Assembly: GCA_934317845.1 (NCBI GenBank) | Contig: CAKRES010000001.1 | Span: 186,001-250,000 of the forward strand | Source: an uncultured Lachnospiraceae bacterium | GTDB lineage: Bacteria > Bacillota > Clostridia > Lachnospirales > Lachnospiraceae | Length of the DNA stretch: 64,000 nt | Direction of reading: 5' to 3' | In this document: positions 19,574-28,500 of the stretch, piece after piece | Position numbering within the stretch: position 1 is the first letter of the stretch | Layout of the letters: every line of letters starts with the position of its first letter | Program-made: the position numbers and the translations under genes | The notes under the pieces: model-generated | The model's database searches: none | What the model was told of the DNA's origin: nothing | Seen by the model: only the letters and a program-made list of their open reading frames with translations

Positions 19574-20725
19574 TCATACATGATATTTCGTTAAGATATA
19601 GTCGTCCACCCATGCCTGTGTCTGTAAAATATCCTCCAGATCCGGGTGCTCGATTTTAGTATGTGCAGCTAAACAGCTCTTAATCATCTCATAAATCTCC
19701 AAAAAGGCAATCTCCCCTTTTAAAAATCTTGCAACCGCATACTCATTGGCAGCATTGAATACCGTCGGAAGGGAACCACCCTCTTTTCCCACCTCATAAG
19801 CAAGCTTTAAGCCTTCAAAGGTCTCCATGTCCGGTTCTTCAAATGTAATGCTCTTCAATGTTTTAAAATCCAGGCGGTCACCCTTTAAGAAACGGCGATC
19901 TGGATAGAATAACGCATACTGGATCGGCAGCTTCATGTCCGGTGTGCCAAGCTGTGCCATGACAGCACCATCCTCGTATTCCACCATGGAATGAATGACA
20001 CTCTGCGGCTGCACCACAACCTCTACCTGATCATAGGAAACACCAAACAGCCATTTCGCCTCCATCACCTCCAGCCCTTTGTTGACCAGTGTGGCGGAAT
20101 CAATCGTAATCTTCTGTCCCATTGACCAGTTTGGATGCTTCAGGGCATCTTTTACTGTCACATGCGCTAATTCTTCTCTTGTTTTTCCACGGAATGGACC
20201 ACCGGATGCAGTCAAGAGGATACGACTCACCTTATTGTGTTCATTTCCCTGAAGTGACTGGAAAATGGCAGAATGTTCCGAATCAACCGGAAGAATCTTT
20301 ACCCCGTATTCTTTTGCCATCGGCATGATCAGATGTCCCGCCGTTACCAATGTTTCCTTATTGGCAAGTGCAATATGCTTTCCCGCCTGGATCGCAGCTA
20401 CTGTCGGACGGATACCGATCATTCCAACAATGGCAGTTACTAACATTTCCGACTCCGGGATCACTGCTACCTCGATCAGCCCCTCCATACCGGCAACAAC
20501 TGTAATGCCACTGAGATCAGCAATCCGTTCCTTTAAATCCTTTGCCGTTTTCTCACTGCCCATCGCAACAAGCTGCGGATGAAACTCCCTGACCTGCTGC
20601 TCCATCAATGTAACATTACTGCCTGCAGCTAATGCCACAACATGCAGATCCTCAGGATATGCACGAACTACCTCTAATGTCTGCGTTCCGATCGAACCAG
20701 TGGATCCTAATATTGCAATATTCAT
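19574..20725 (-). CDS. dxr: 1-deoxy-D-xylulose 5-phosphate reductoisomerase
   Basis: Second enzyme of the MEP pathway; NADPH-dependent, yields 2-C-methylerythritol 4-phosphate. The ATG at 20725 starts MNIAILGSTGSIG, the classic N-terminal nucleotide-binding loop; the longer reading frame adds 12 residues without family similarity. The metal-binding segment PVDSEHSAIFQ and LLTASGGPFRG are present. At 383 residues it has normal length. It is 25 bases downstream of cdsA. Confidence 0.97.
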   Translation of the reverse strand: MNIAILGSTGSIGTQTLEVVRAYPEDLHVVALAAGSNVTLMEQQVREFHPQLVAMGSEKTAKDLKERIADLSGITVVAGMEGLIEVAVIPESEMLVTAIVGMIGIRPTVAAIQAGKHIALANKETLVTAGHLIMPMAKEYGVKILPVDSEHSAIFQSLQGNEHNKVSRILLTASGGPFRGKTREELAHVTVKDALKHPNWSMGQKITIDSATLVNKGLEVMEAKWLFGVSYDQVEVVVQPQSVIHSMVEYEDGAVMAQLGTPDMKLPIQYALFYPDRRFLKGDRLDFKTLKSITFEEPDMETFEGLKLAYEVGKEGGSLPTVFNAANEYAVARFLKGEIAFLEIYEMIKSCLAAHTKIEHPDLEDILQTQAWVDDYILTKYHV

Positions 20726-20750
20726 CTTACTGTCTCCCTCTCCAATTCTT

Positions 20751-21575
20751 CTACTGTACAAACAACGTCACCAGATAATAAACGATAGGTGCCGTCATGA
20801 TCATGCTGTCAAAACGATCCATGATACCACCATGTCCCGGAATCAGTTTTCCGTAATCTTTGATCTCATACTGCCGTTTGATCGCAGATGCCGCCAGATC
20901 CCCTACTACAGAGATCATACCGCCGATTCCACAGATCGCTGCAAAAGCAGCCAGCAGTCCCGCTGTAACACTCTCGTTTGCAAAATGCGCATATACAAAT
21001 GCATATCCCATACCGAGCAGTGCCGCTCCGATCACACCGCCTAAAAATCCTTCTACGGATTTCTTCGGGCTAAGCTTTGGACTCATTTTATGCTTTCCAA
21101 ACAGAACACCCACACAGTATGCACAGGTATCATTGCCCCACGCACTTAAAAATACCAGTACAACGAACAAGCCGCCATTTGGTAAAAAGCGCACCTGGAA
21201 AATGTAGGAAAGCATCACCGTTACGTAAAAGAAGGAAAAAAACGGAAGCATAATATCCGCCAGCTCGTATTTCGGATAAGCAAACACATAAAAGCACATC
21301 AATGCCATCAGAAAAACACTCAACAGCAGCAGATAATAATACTGGTAGCTTTCAAACGTATATCCAAGCCCCAGCAATACGTAATAAACAACAGTGGCAA
21401 GCTCTGTCACGGCAAGCAGTGCCTTTGACGCATTCTTTGGGATTCGCATCAGCTCATACACTCCTACAACCGAAATAAAGGCTGTCATGCCAAGCGTGAA
21501 AAATCCGCCAAAATAAAGTGTTACCACCATAATGGCAACCAGTACGATTCCACTCAGTAATCTCGTTTTAAACAT
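20751..21575 (-). CDS. cdsA: Phosphatidate cytidylyltransferase
   Basis: Integral membrane enzyme making CDP-diacylglycerol from CTP and phosphatidate, the precursor used by PgsA. The 274 residues form about seven or eight hydrophobic helices and end with the family signature: KR, then KDYGKLIPGHGGIMDRFDS at about 241-259. It lies between uppS (15 bases) and dxr. Nothing unusual is seen. Confidence 0.96.
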   Translation of the reverse strand: MFKTRLLSGIVLVAIMVVTLYFGGFFTLGMTAFISVVGVYELMRIPKNASKALLAVTELATVVYYVLLGLGYTFESYQYYYLLLLSVFLMALMCFYVFAYPKYELADIMLPFFSFFYVTVMLSYIFQVRFLPNGGLFVVLVFLSAWGNDTCAYCVGVLFGKHKMSPKLSPKKSVEGFLGGVIGAALLGMGYAFVYAHFANESVTAGLLAAFAAICGIGGMISVVGDLAASAIKRQYEIKDYGKLIPGHGGIMDRFDSMIMTAPIVYYLVTLFVQ

Positions 21576-21590
21576 GTTACGCCACCTTCC

Positions 21591-22319
21591 TTATTTTATA
21601 CCACCAAATCGTCGTTCTCTTCCATTGTAATAGGCAATGGCTTTGATCAGTTCCTCTTTATCAAAATCCGGCCAGAGCACATCTGTAAAATAAAACTCTG
21701 AATAAGCAAGCTGCCATAACAGCCAGTTGGAGAGCCGCTGTTCTCCGCTGGTACGGATCATCAGATCCGGGTCTGGAAGATCCTTTGTATCCAGATAAGA
21801 CTGGAACACAGACTCTGTAATATCTGCCGGTACCAGTTTCTCTTCCTTGACATCTTCTGCCAGCATGCGCATGGCACGTACCATTTCATCACGGCTTCCA
21901 TAGTTTAATGCGATCGTAAAATTAAGACCTGTGTTGACACTAGATACTTCCTCTAAGTGCTCGATTTGTTTGCGCAGTCCCTCTTCTAACCGGCTCTTTT
22001 CCCCGATCACACGCACCCGCATATTATTCTTGGTCGTCCGCTCAATACAATCCTTTAAATAATTGCCTAACAGCTTCATCAACGCACTCACTTCATCCTG
22101 TGGACGTTTCCAGTTCTCCGTAGAAAATGCATACACGGTCAGATATTTAATTCCTAAATTCCAGGCATCCTCACAAATCTGTTCCACGACCTTTGCCCCC
22201 TGCATATGTCCGTAATTCCTTGGCATATGCTTCTTTTTGGCCCATCTTCCATTGCCATCCAAAATGATCGCTACATGCTGTGGTACATTGTACACCTGTC
22301 CGTTGATCTCTTTTTCCAT
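21591..22319 (-). CDS. uppS: Isoprenyl transferase (undecaprenyl diphosphate synthase)
   Basis: cis-Prenyltransferase building the C55 lipid carrier for peptidoglycan from isopentenyl diphosphate. The substrate and magnesium loop ILDGNGRWAKK places D21 at the catalytic position. Downstream are the TVYAFSTENWKRP block and the C-terminal RTSGEQRLSNWLLWQ and ELYW-like regions. At 242 residues it has standard length. It lies between frr and cdsA, linking the MEP genes of the same series to wall synthesis. Confidence 0.96.
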   Translation of the reverse strand: MEKEINGQVYNVPQHVAIILDGNGRWAKKKHMPRNYGHMQGAKVVEQICEDAWNLGIKYLTVYAFSTENWKRPQDEVSALMKLLGNYLKDCIERTTKNNMRVRVIGEKSRLEEGLRKQIEHLEEVSSVNTGLNFTIALNYGSRDEMVRAMRMLAEDVKEEKLVPADITESVFQSYLDTKDLPDPDLMIRTSGEQRLSNWLLWQLAYSEFYFTDVLWPDFDKEELIKAIAYYNGRERRFGGIK

Positions 22320-22395
22320 GGTACTTTCATCCTTTCAAGAAAATACAAAGAAGGATGTCTGAACTGGCATCCCCCTTTTCCTTCATTATCTGTTT

Positions 22396-22941
22396 TTATA
22401 CTGTCATGATCTCTTTTGTTTTCTCTTCAATCTCTTTGTCCACAACAGCAACATATTTGTCGGTAAGCTTCTGGATCTTTTCTTCCATACCCTTTAACTC
22501 ATCATCAGAAAGCTCACCATCTTTATTCTGCTTTTTTGCCGCATCGTTGGCATCACGACGGATGTTACGGATCGCAACCTTGCAGGCATCGCCTTTTTTC
22601 TTTACATCCTTTGCAAGCTCTTTACGACGATCCTCTGTCAGCTCAGGAAAATTCAGTCGTACAGACTTACCATCATTGTTTGGTGTAATACCAATATCCG
22701 AGCACATGATCGCTTTTTCGATCTCTTTTAACATGGAAGTTTCCCACGGTGTGATCAGAAGGCTTCTTGCTTCCGGAACCGTGATGTTACCGACCTGCTG
22801 AAGTGGTGTCGGAGTTCCATAATAATCTACTTTAATGCTGTCTAAAATATGTGGATTGGCTCTTCCGGCACGAATATTTGCATATTCTCCTTTCAAAGTG
22901 TCAATCGATTTGTTCATTTTATCTTCATACAGATTTAACAT
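22396..22941 (-). CDS. frr: Ribosome-recycling factor
   Basis: Splits post-termination ribosomes together with EF-G. The 181 residues are nearly the canonical 185. The RAGRANPHILD segment, YYGTPTPLQQV and the C-terminal coiled-coil arm with DELKGMEEKIQKLTDKY are all recognisable. It follows pyrH by 15 bases and precedes uppS by 76 bases. Confidence 0.97.
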   Translation of the reverse strand: MLNLYEDKMNKSIDTLKGEYANIRAGRANPHILDSIKVDYYGTPTPLQQVGNITVPEARSLLITPWETSMLKEIEKAIMCSDIGITPNNDGKSVRLNFPELTEDRRKELAKDVKKKGDACKVAIRNIRRDANDAAKKQNKDGELSDDELKGMEEKIQKLTDKYVAVVDKEIEEKTKEIMTV

Positions 22942-22956
22942 GCTTTTCTTATCCTC

Positions 22957-23670
22957 CTACTTTTCCTCCACGCTTACATAAGTTCCTGTAAACGTACCTG
23001 TTAATGTATTTACAATACTGTTTTTTTCATTCAGACCAAAGATCATCATTGGCATATGATTCTCCAGGCACATGATCGTCGCAGACAGATCGATCACACC
23101 CAGTTTTTTCTCCAATACCTCATCCAGACTGATCCGGTCATACTTTTTCGCATCCGGATTGATCTTTGGATCACTGTCATATACTCCGTCAATTGCTTTT
23201 GCAAGTAAAATGCAGTCTGCTTCAATCTCGATTGCCCGCAGTGCCGTTGCGGTATCTGTTGAAAAATATGGATGACCTGTACCACCTGCAAAGAATACTA
23301 CCTTTCCTTCTGCAAGAGCTTTCATGGATTTATCCTTGCTATATAACTCTGCAATATCACCACACTCAAATGGCGTATATACTACCGTATCCAGTCCCAC
23401 CGTGCGGAAAATCTCAGATACATAAACACAGTTCATAATCGTTGCCAGCATGCCAATCTGATCCGCCTTTGTGCGTTCGATCTTGTTGCTGGTACGACCT
23501 CTCCAGAAGTTTCCTCCACCGATCACAACCCCAAGCTGTACACCGGAATCTGCAACCTGCTTTACCTGTTTGGCGACCTCAACAACCGTTGCTTCATCAA
23601 ACCCTGTATGTTTTTCACCAGCCAGTGCTTCTCCACTCAATTTCAAAAGCACACGATTACATTTCTCCAT
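22957..23670 (-). CDS. pyrH: UMP kinase
   Basis: Phosphorylates UMP to UDP; hexameric bacterial amino-acid-kinase-fold enzyme unrelated to eukaryotic UMP/CMP kinases. KLSGEAL near the N-terminus, GGGNFWRGR, and the GGTGHPYFSTDTA loop for UMP and ATP binding are intact in 237 residues. In many Firmicutes pyrH directly follows tsf. Here tsf is about 24 kb away and the gene is instead preceded, 18 bases upstream, by a bactofilin gene. Confidence 0.97.
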   Translation of the reverse strand: MEKCNRVLLKLSGEALAGEKHTGFDEATVVEVAKQVKQVADSGVQLGVVIGGGNFWRGRTSNKIERTKADQIGMLATIMNCVYVSEIFRTVGLDTVVYTPFECGDIAELYSKDKSMKALAEGKVVFFAGGTGHPYFSTDTATALRAIEIEADCILLAKAIDGVYDSDPKINPDAKKYDRISLDEVLEKKLGVIDLSATIMCLENHMPMMIFGLNEKNSIVNTLTGTFTGTYVSVEEK

Positions 23671-23688
23671 AATTGTACTCCTATCTCT

Positions 23689-24525
23689 TTAGTTCTCAAA
23701 GAATGTATTTACATCGATATCTGAGTAACACTGAGAACAGATACCTTCCATAACAGCACCATTATTGATCTGAACAGAACGTGATTTGATGTTACCCATC
23801 ACAACTGCTGTTGAATCAATGATGATCGGTCCATCCACATCAATGTCACCCTTTACTGCGCCTGCGATCACCGCAGATACAGCTTTTAAGTTACCAACCA
23901 CAACAGAGCCAACTCCGATCTTGATGCTTCCGGTACTTACCATATCACCGGTCACATTAGCAGAATCTGTAAAGATCTCTGCTGCTTCTGATTTACCCTT
24001 AACCGTACCGGAAACAACCAGCTTTCCTTTACAATCCACATCACCTTCAACGGCACCTACGATCTCTAATGATCCGGAAGTCTTAATGTTACCGGAAATC
24101 TCTGTTCCCTTTGTGATCGTTGCAGTCTCATCATCTGCAGGAGTATCCGAAAAATCTGCTTCAATGTCTGCTGCTTCCATTACTTCTTCTTGTTTTTCGT
24201 CCTGTTTCATATCCTCTTCCTCTACTTTCTGTTCCGCATTTTCTTCCGCGGTATCTTCCACCTTATCTTCTTTCGTTGAAGCAGCCTCTTCCTCAGAAAA
24301 TGCTTCTTCTCCGGCTAATTCTTCTAATGTTGCGTCACGTTCGAGTACGCTTTCTTCCTCAGCAGGTTTCTCATTTTGCGCTTCCTCTTCTCCAAATAAT
24401 GCCTGAAGTTCTGCATCAATATCCCCGTTCTCGCTCTCCTCTGTTGTCTTTTTGGAATCCAGCTCGTCCATCAATTCATTGGCCGCCTGTGAAACGTCAT
24501 CCTTAAAATCCTTAAATAAACTCAT
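23689..24525 (-). CDS. Bactofilin-type polymer-forming protein with acidic N-terminal tail
   Basis: Bactofilins self-assemble into filaments beneath the membrane and scaffold wall enzymes. Residues about 135-265 form the repetitive beta-helix: successive short strands with SGNI, VEGDV, GTVKGKS, GDMVSTG, GNLKAVS, GDIDVDG and GNIKSRS turns. Residues 1-130 are an unusually long, Glu/Asp/Ala-rich, disordered tail beginning with MSLFKDFKDDVSQAAN, which could be a membrane-targeting or partner-binding helix. It overlaps the preceding small membrane-protein gene by 14 bases and is followed by pyrH. The cellular role (shape, division or appendage placement) cannot be deduced here. Confidence 0.85.
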   Translation of the reverse strand: MSLFKDFKDDVSQAANELMDELDSKKTTEESENGDIDAELQALFGEEEAQNEKPAEEESVLERDATLEELAGEEAFSEEEAASTKEDKVEDTAEENAEQKVEEEDMKQDEKQEEVMEAADIEADFSDTPADDETATITKGTEISGNIKTSGSLEIVGAVEGDVDCKGKLVVSGTVKGKSEAAEIFTDSANVTGDMVSTGSIKIGVGSVVVGNLKAVSAVIAGAVKGDIDVDGPIIIDSTAVVMGNIKSRSVQINNGAVMEGICSQCYSDIDVNTFFEN

Positions 24526-24733
24526 AACCTACCTCCTGAATGATTTGTTCTGTGCATGCTCTGCCGGACGTTTCCAATGACTTCAGCTTTTTCTTTAGAG
24601 CGCTCAGTCTGGTAAACAAAAGCAGGTTCAGCAGAAACGAACATAAAATACAAAGCAGCATAAACAAAAGCACAAGACGCATGACACGTGGTTTCTTTTT
24701 GTTTTGTGATTCCTTATCGTTGGAATTCTTCAT
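24512..24733 (-). CDS. Small single-pass membrane protein upstream of bactofilin
   Basis: I do not recognise the family. The 73 residues comprise a polar, Lys-rich N-terminus (1-17), one hydrophobic helix at about 18-41 and a short Leu/Lys coiled coil at about 42-55, with cytosolic N-terminus expected from the positive charges. An AGGAGG site lies upstream, the coding end overlaps the bactofilin start, and the unit has its own promoter. In other bacteria bactofilins are often paired with small membrane or peptidase partners, so a membrane anchor role is a reasonable inference. Confidence 0.6.
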   Translation of the reverse strand: MKNSNDKESQNKKKPRVMRLVLLFMLLCILCSFLLNLLLFTRLSALKKKLKSLETSGRACTEQIIQEVGYEFI

Positions 24734-24768
24734 GAACGCTTTTGCCTCCTCACATCACAGATAGTTTT

Positions 24769-24797
24769 AGTATAGCATAATAATCCAAAAATGAAAA
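24769..24797 (-). promoter_or_regulatory. Candidate promoter of the bactofilin-pyrH-frr series
   Basis: On the minus strand, TTTTCA (24792-24797), a 17-base spacer and TATACT (24769-24774), about 36 bases upstream of the first ATG. No terminator is seen between here and polC. Confidence 0.55.
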
Positions 24798-24811
24798 CTA
24801 CCGTTCTCTTT

Positions 24812-25462
24812 TTAATCCAACAATTTTAAAATATTCATTGGTTCATCAATGATGTAGGTAGCTCCATTCTCCTTAAGCCATGCTTCATCACGGAATCCCC
24901 ATAAGCAGGATACGCAGATCATACCTGCATTTGCAGCAGTCTCAATATCCACCTCAGAATCTCCGACATAAACACTTTCTTCTGCAGTACAGCCAAGCTG
25001 CTTTAATGCCTCGTTTACCGTATCCGGTGCCGGTTTCTTGCGAACATTCTCGCTTTCGCCGATTGCCACTTTGATCAGATCATTAAAATATACTTCACGC
25101 AGTTCCTTAACTGCTTCATCCATCTTGTTGGAAACGATCGCTACTTTATATCCCTTTTCCAGCAATGCCTGTAACAGCTCTATAATATCGTCATACGGTT
25201 TTGTTTTATTGTGACAGTTCGCACTATAATATTCTTTAAAATCCTGAAAGGTCTCTTCAAAAGCAAGACTTTCCGCACCACCCGGTACTGCAAGTTCCAT
25301 CAATGCACGTACACCATTTCCAAGGAATTTGCGAATATCATCCACGGAATGTGTCGTAAATCCATGCTTTTCCAGTGCATAATTTACCGCATCCGTCAGA
25401 TCTTCCAACGTGTTTAAAAGTGTACCATCCAAATCAAAAATAACTGCCTTGTACTTACTCAT
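24812..25462 (-). CDS. HAD-family hydrolase, phosphoglycolate phosphatase-like
   Basis: Haloacid-dehalogenase superfamily phosphatase, subfamily I. DLDGTLLNT at residues 10-18 gives the nucleophile and acid aspartates. VSNK (about 109-112), the KKPAPDTV lysine motif and VGDSEVD (about 166-172) complete motifs II to IV. A helical cap lies between motifs I and II. In 216 residues it matches Gph/PGP or PpaX-like proteins. Substrate (2-phosphoglycolate, pyrophosphate or a sugar phosphate) cannot be told from sequence. It stands between the lectin gene terminator and the bactofilin promoter. Confidence 0.85.
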   Translation of the reverse strand: MSKYKAVIFDLDGTLLNTLEDLTDAVNYALEKHGFTTHSVDDIRKFLGNGVRALMELAVPGGAESLAFEETFQDFKEYYSANCHNKTKPYDDIIELLQALLEKGYKVAIVSNKMDEAVKELREVYFNDLIKVAIGESENVRKKPAPDTVNEALKQLGCTAEESVYVGDSEVDIETAANAGMICVSCLWGFRDEAWLKENGATYIIDEPMNILKLLD

Positions 25463-25481
25463 CGTCTTTCTCCTTTTGTCA

Positions 25482-25519
25482 AAATTTTAAAATAGGGTGA
25501 GCCAGCTGGCTCACCCTAT
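25482..25519 (-). terminator. Terminator of the lectin/Ig-repeat gene
   Basis: A 14-base perfect inverted repeat (25492-25505 with 25506-25519) is followed on the minus strand by TTTAAAATTTTG. The stem is GC-rich in its core; the T tract is interrupted. Confidence 0.75.
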
Positions 25520-25558
25520 ATTATGTCTTATTTTGAAACAGATTGCAATTTAAAATTA

Positions 25559-28500
25559 TTATTTTAAATATTTCTTCAAGTTCTTGTTTGGCTTCAGATC
25601 ATCCACACGGACAAAGATTCTTGTCACATATGTTTTACCATTTTGTTCAATCTTAGCTGTCACAACTGCAAATCCCTGTTTCTTACCTTTGATCACACCT
25701 TTTTTCGTTACCGTAGCAATCTTTTTGTTAGAAGACTTGTAGGTAATCTTTGCATTCTTCTCTACACTGGTAAATTTCAGCTTCGTTTTCTTTCCTAAGA
25801 ATACACGTTTGTATACATTAAATTCCGGAAGTTCTCCACTTACTTTGCTCAGTGCCTTTTTCTTCAGGTTGTAAAGTTTTACCTTCTTGATCACCTTTAC
25901 CTTTACTTTTACAGTGTAATAAGACCCATTCTGTATCACCTGTGCAGTGATCGTACATTTTCCTTTTTTCTTTGCTTTGATCACACCTTTTTTATTGATC
26001 GTTGCAATTTTTTTGTTACTTGATTTGTACTTCTTCACCGCAGTTTTATTGATACCGCAAAGATTGATCGTAAACTTGGAACCAACACCCATGTTTTTCT
26101 GCATTTTTAAGATTGGTACTTTCTTGATAACCGTAGATTCATCATAATTGATCACCGTTACCGTAAAGGCCTGCTTACTGCCATCCTTACCAATGATCGA
26201 TACGGTATGCTTCGTTCCGGCATCATATTTTGCAAATACAGAAGACTTGATCGTGATCGTATCTTTATCGATCGTATAGCTTCCAGACGGAATATCCGTA
26301 TCATCAATGATCACCCGGTCAACCGTAAGATCTGTACTGATCTTATTAGTAATGTCCTTAGGATTGCTCTTTTCAAAGATTTTGTCAGTTCCCGTACTGT
26401 CTGCTACATGTTTCTTTTTTTCCGTACCGATCGATGTTTTCTGACCGTCCTCCTTCTTGGAAGTGCTGCCGCCCTGACCCGGATCTTTCTTATCATCATC
26501 CGTCTTTTTATCATTCGGAACGGCTGTAGTATTGGATTTATCTGTTGTTTCAGAATCTTTATTCGCCTCAGATGCTTTATCTACATTACCGATCGTCTTC
26601 CAATCATCACTGATCGTCAGTTTTACCGTTGTAGTAGTTCCGTTTGCTGTCTTAAATGTAACATCATACGTTCCCGGCTCATTCTTCACCTTGCTGGTAT
26701 CTACTGAAACAATATCAATTGGCTCTTTCGTATCATTTTTGTATGCAGACGCATTGGCAAGCTTGATGTTATTTTCCTTAATTTTCTCGTTAGCGGATTC
26801 CTTGATCAAAGAGAAATCATCAATACCGATCGTGTAATTGTTGGCAACGATCGTCTCGCCTGGAATGGTAGTTCCAGAGTTATCTGTCGTGTCTGATTTT
26901 TTAGTTCCTTCGTCAGTTACTGTTACGTGAATGGTAATCTGGGCAGAACCGTCTGCTGTTCCAACAGAAACATCATAGGTTCCCTTCTGCCCCTTTTGAA
27001 TAGCATCATTTAATTTACTCAGATCACTATCATTTACAATCGCATCAATTGTTTTTCCATCTGAATCTTTACTTACAATGTTTGCCAGATTTTTAAATGT
27101 TTCATCGGAAAGAATACCTGATTTTGCTGGAATACTGAAATCATTACCTGTGATGTTTACTTTTACCTGACTGTTGTCCTCTGGTTTAGCTACATCACCC
27201 GTACCATTTGATTTTACCGTACAATTCACAGTTACAGAAACACCCTGATAGGTAAATTTCACCGGATAAACGCCATTGGCAGGCTCAATATTAGTAATAT
27301 CACTTGCAATTTCTTTCTGTGACAGGAAGACACGTACTCCGTTTGCATCCTCCACGAAGGCAACTGCACCTGCATACTGCTTAAACAATTCAATCAGTGC
27401 ATCTTTATTTTTAGCCTGTTCAACACTGATGGCAAAATCATTTGCTCCAATCGTCACCGTTTTCGTTTCATCTGATTTAGAAGAATCTGATTCCTTTTTC
27501 TCTACTACATTCGCCTTTGCGGTTGTTTTAGCAGAGGTAGTTCCATTCGTTACAGTAAACTCAAAAACGTCTCCATCTGAAACCCCAGATGCTGTTGATC
27601 CAGAAATTTTCTTACAGGTAATGTCCGTAAAATCAACTGGCGTTGACGCTGTTTTTGTTCCAACATATCCTTTCGCATTTGCTTCAGATTTTACTGTGTC
27701 TGTCGTTGCATTAGCTGCTTCTTCCTTTGTCATAATAAAATCATAAGCAGACACTGCCGGCACTTTTACAGATGCTCTGACAGTAGTCTTGACCCCATCA
27801 TATTGGAATGTTACATCATAATCCCCATCCGAACGGGCAGTAATGTTTGAAATAGAAATCTCATTTTCGTCTACTTTTTTTCCATTCTTTAAAGCTACTG
27901 CTTCTGCATACTTTACAAATGTTTTTGTAAGCTCGGAAGTATAACTTCCGGAAGATGCCTTGATCGCCTCTTCCTGTGCCGGAGTAATATCAAAATTATC
28001 CGCACCAATCTGAATCTTAGAGGTACCGTCACTTCCGGTTCCTTCACCTACTTCATCTGATACTGTTACTGTCACTGTAGTCTTTTTGTTTCCATCTGGA
28101 TAAGAAATCGTAATGTCCTGTTCCTTCTTTGTACCCGGAAGATTGTTAAGATCATCAAGATCCGATGTATCCACCGTAAACTTGTTTTTATCTGTGACTG
28201 CTTCATTATTTCTATCTTTTCCTGTAACATCAGACTTCTCTTTTACGGTATTCTCATCAATCGTACCAAGATCGGAACGTTTCACGATAAAATCGTTTGC
28301 CGAAATGGATGGATATTCGGTAACAGTTGCTTTTACAGTTACACTGACACCGTCATAAGTAAAGGTAATGTCGTGTACACCAGCCACACCATTTACCAGA
28401 TTTTTATATCCCTGACTTGTTTTATCAATGGAAATCTTACTGGTATCAACTTTTGTTCCATCTTTCAATGCAATAACACCAGCCAGATCTTTGATCTTTG

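Noticed and set aside
23786..24406. 206-codon plus-strand frame opposite the bactofilin gene
   Set aside because: Serine-rich shadow of the acidic and repetitive bactofilin coding sequence.
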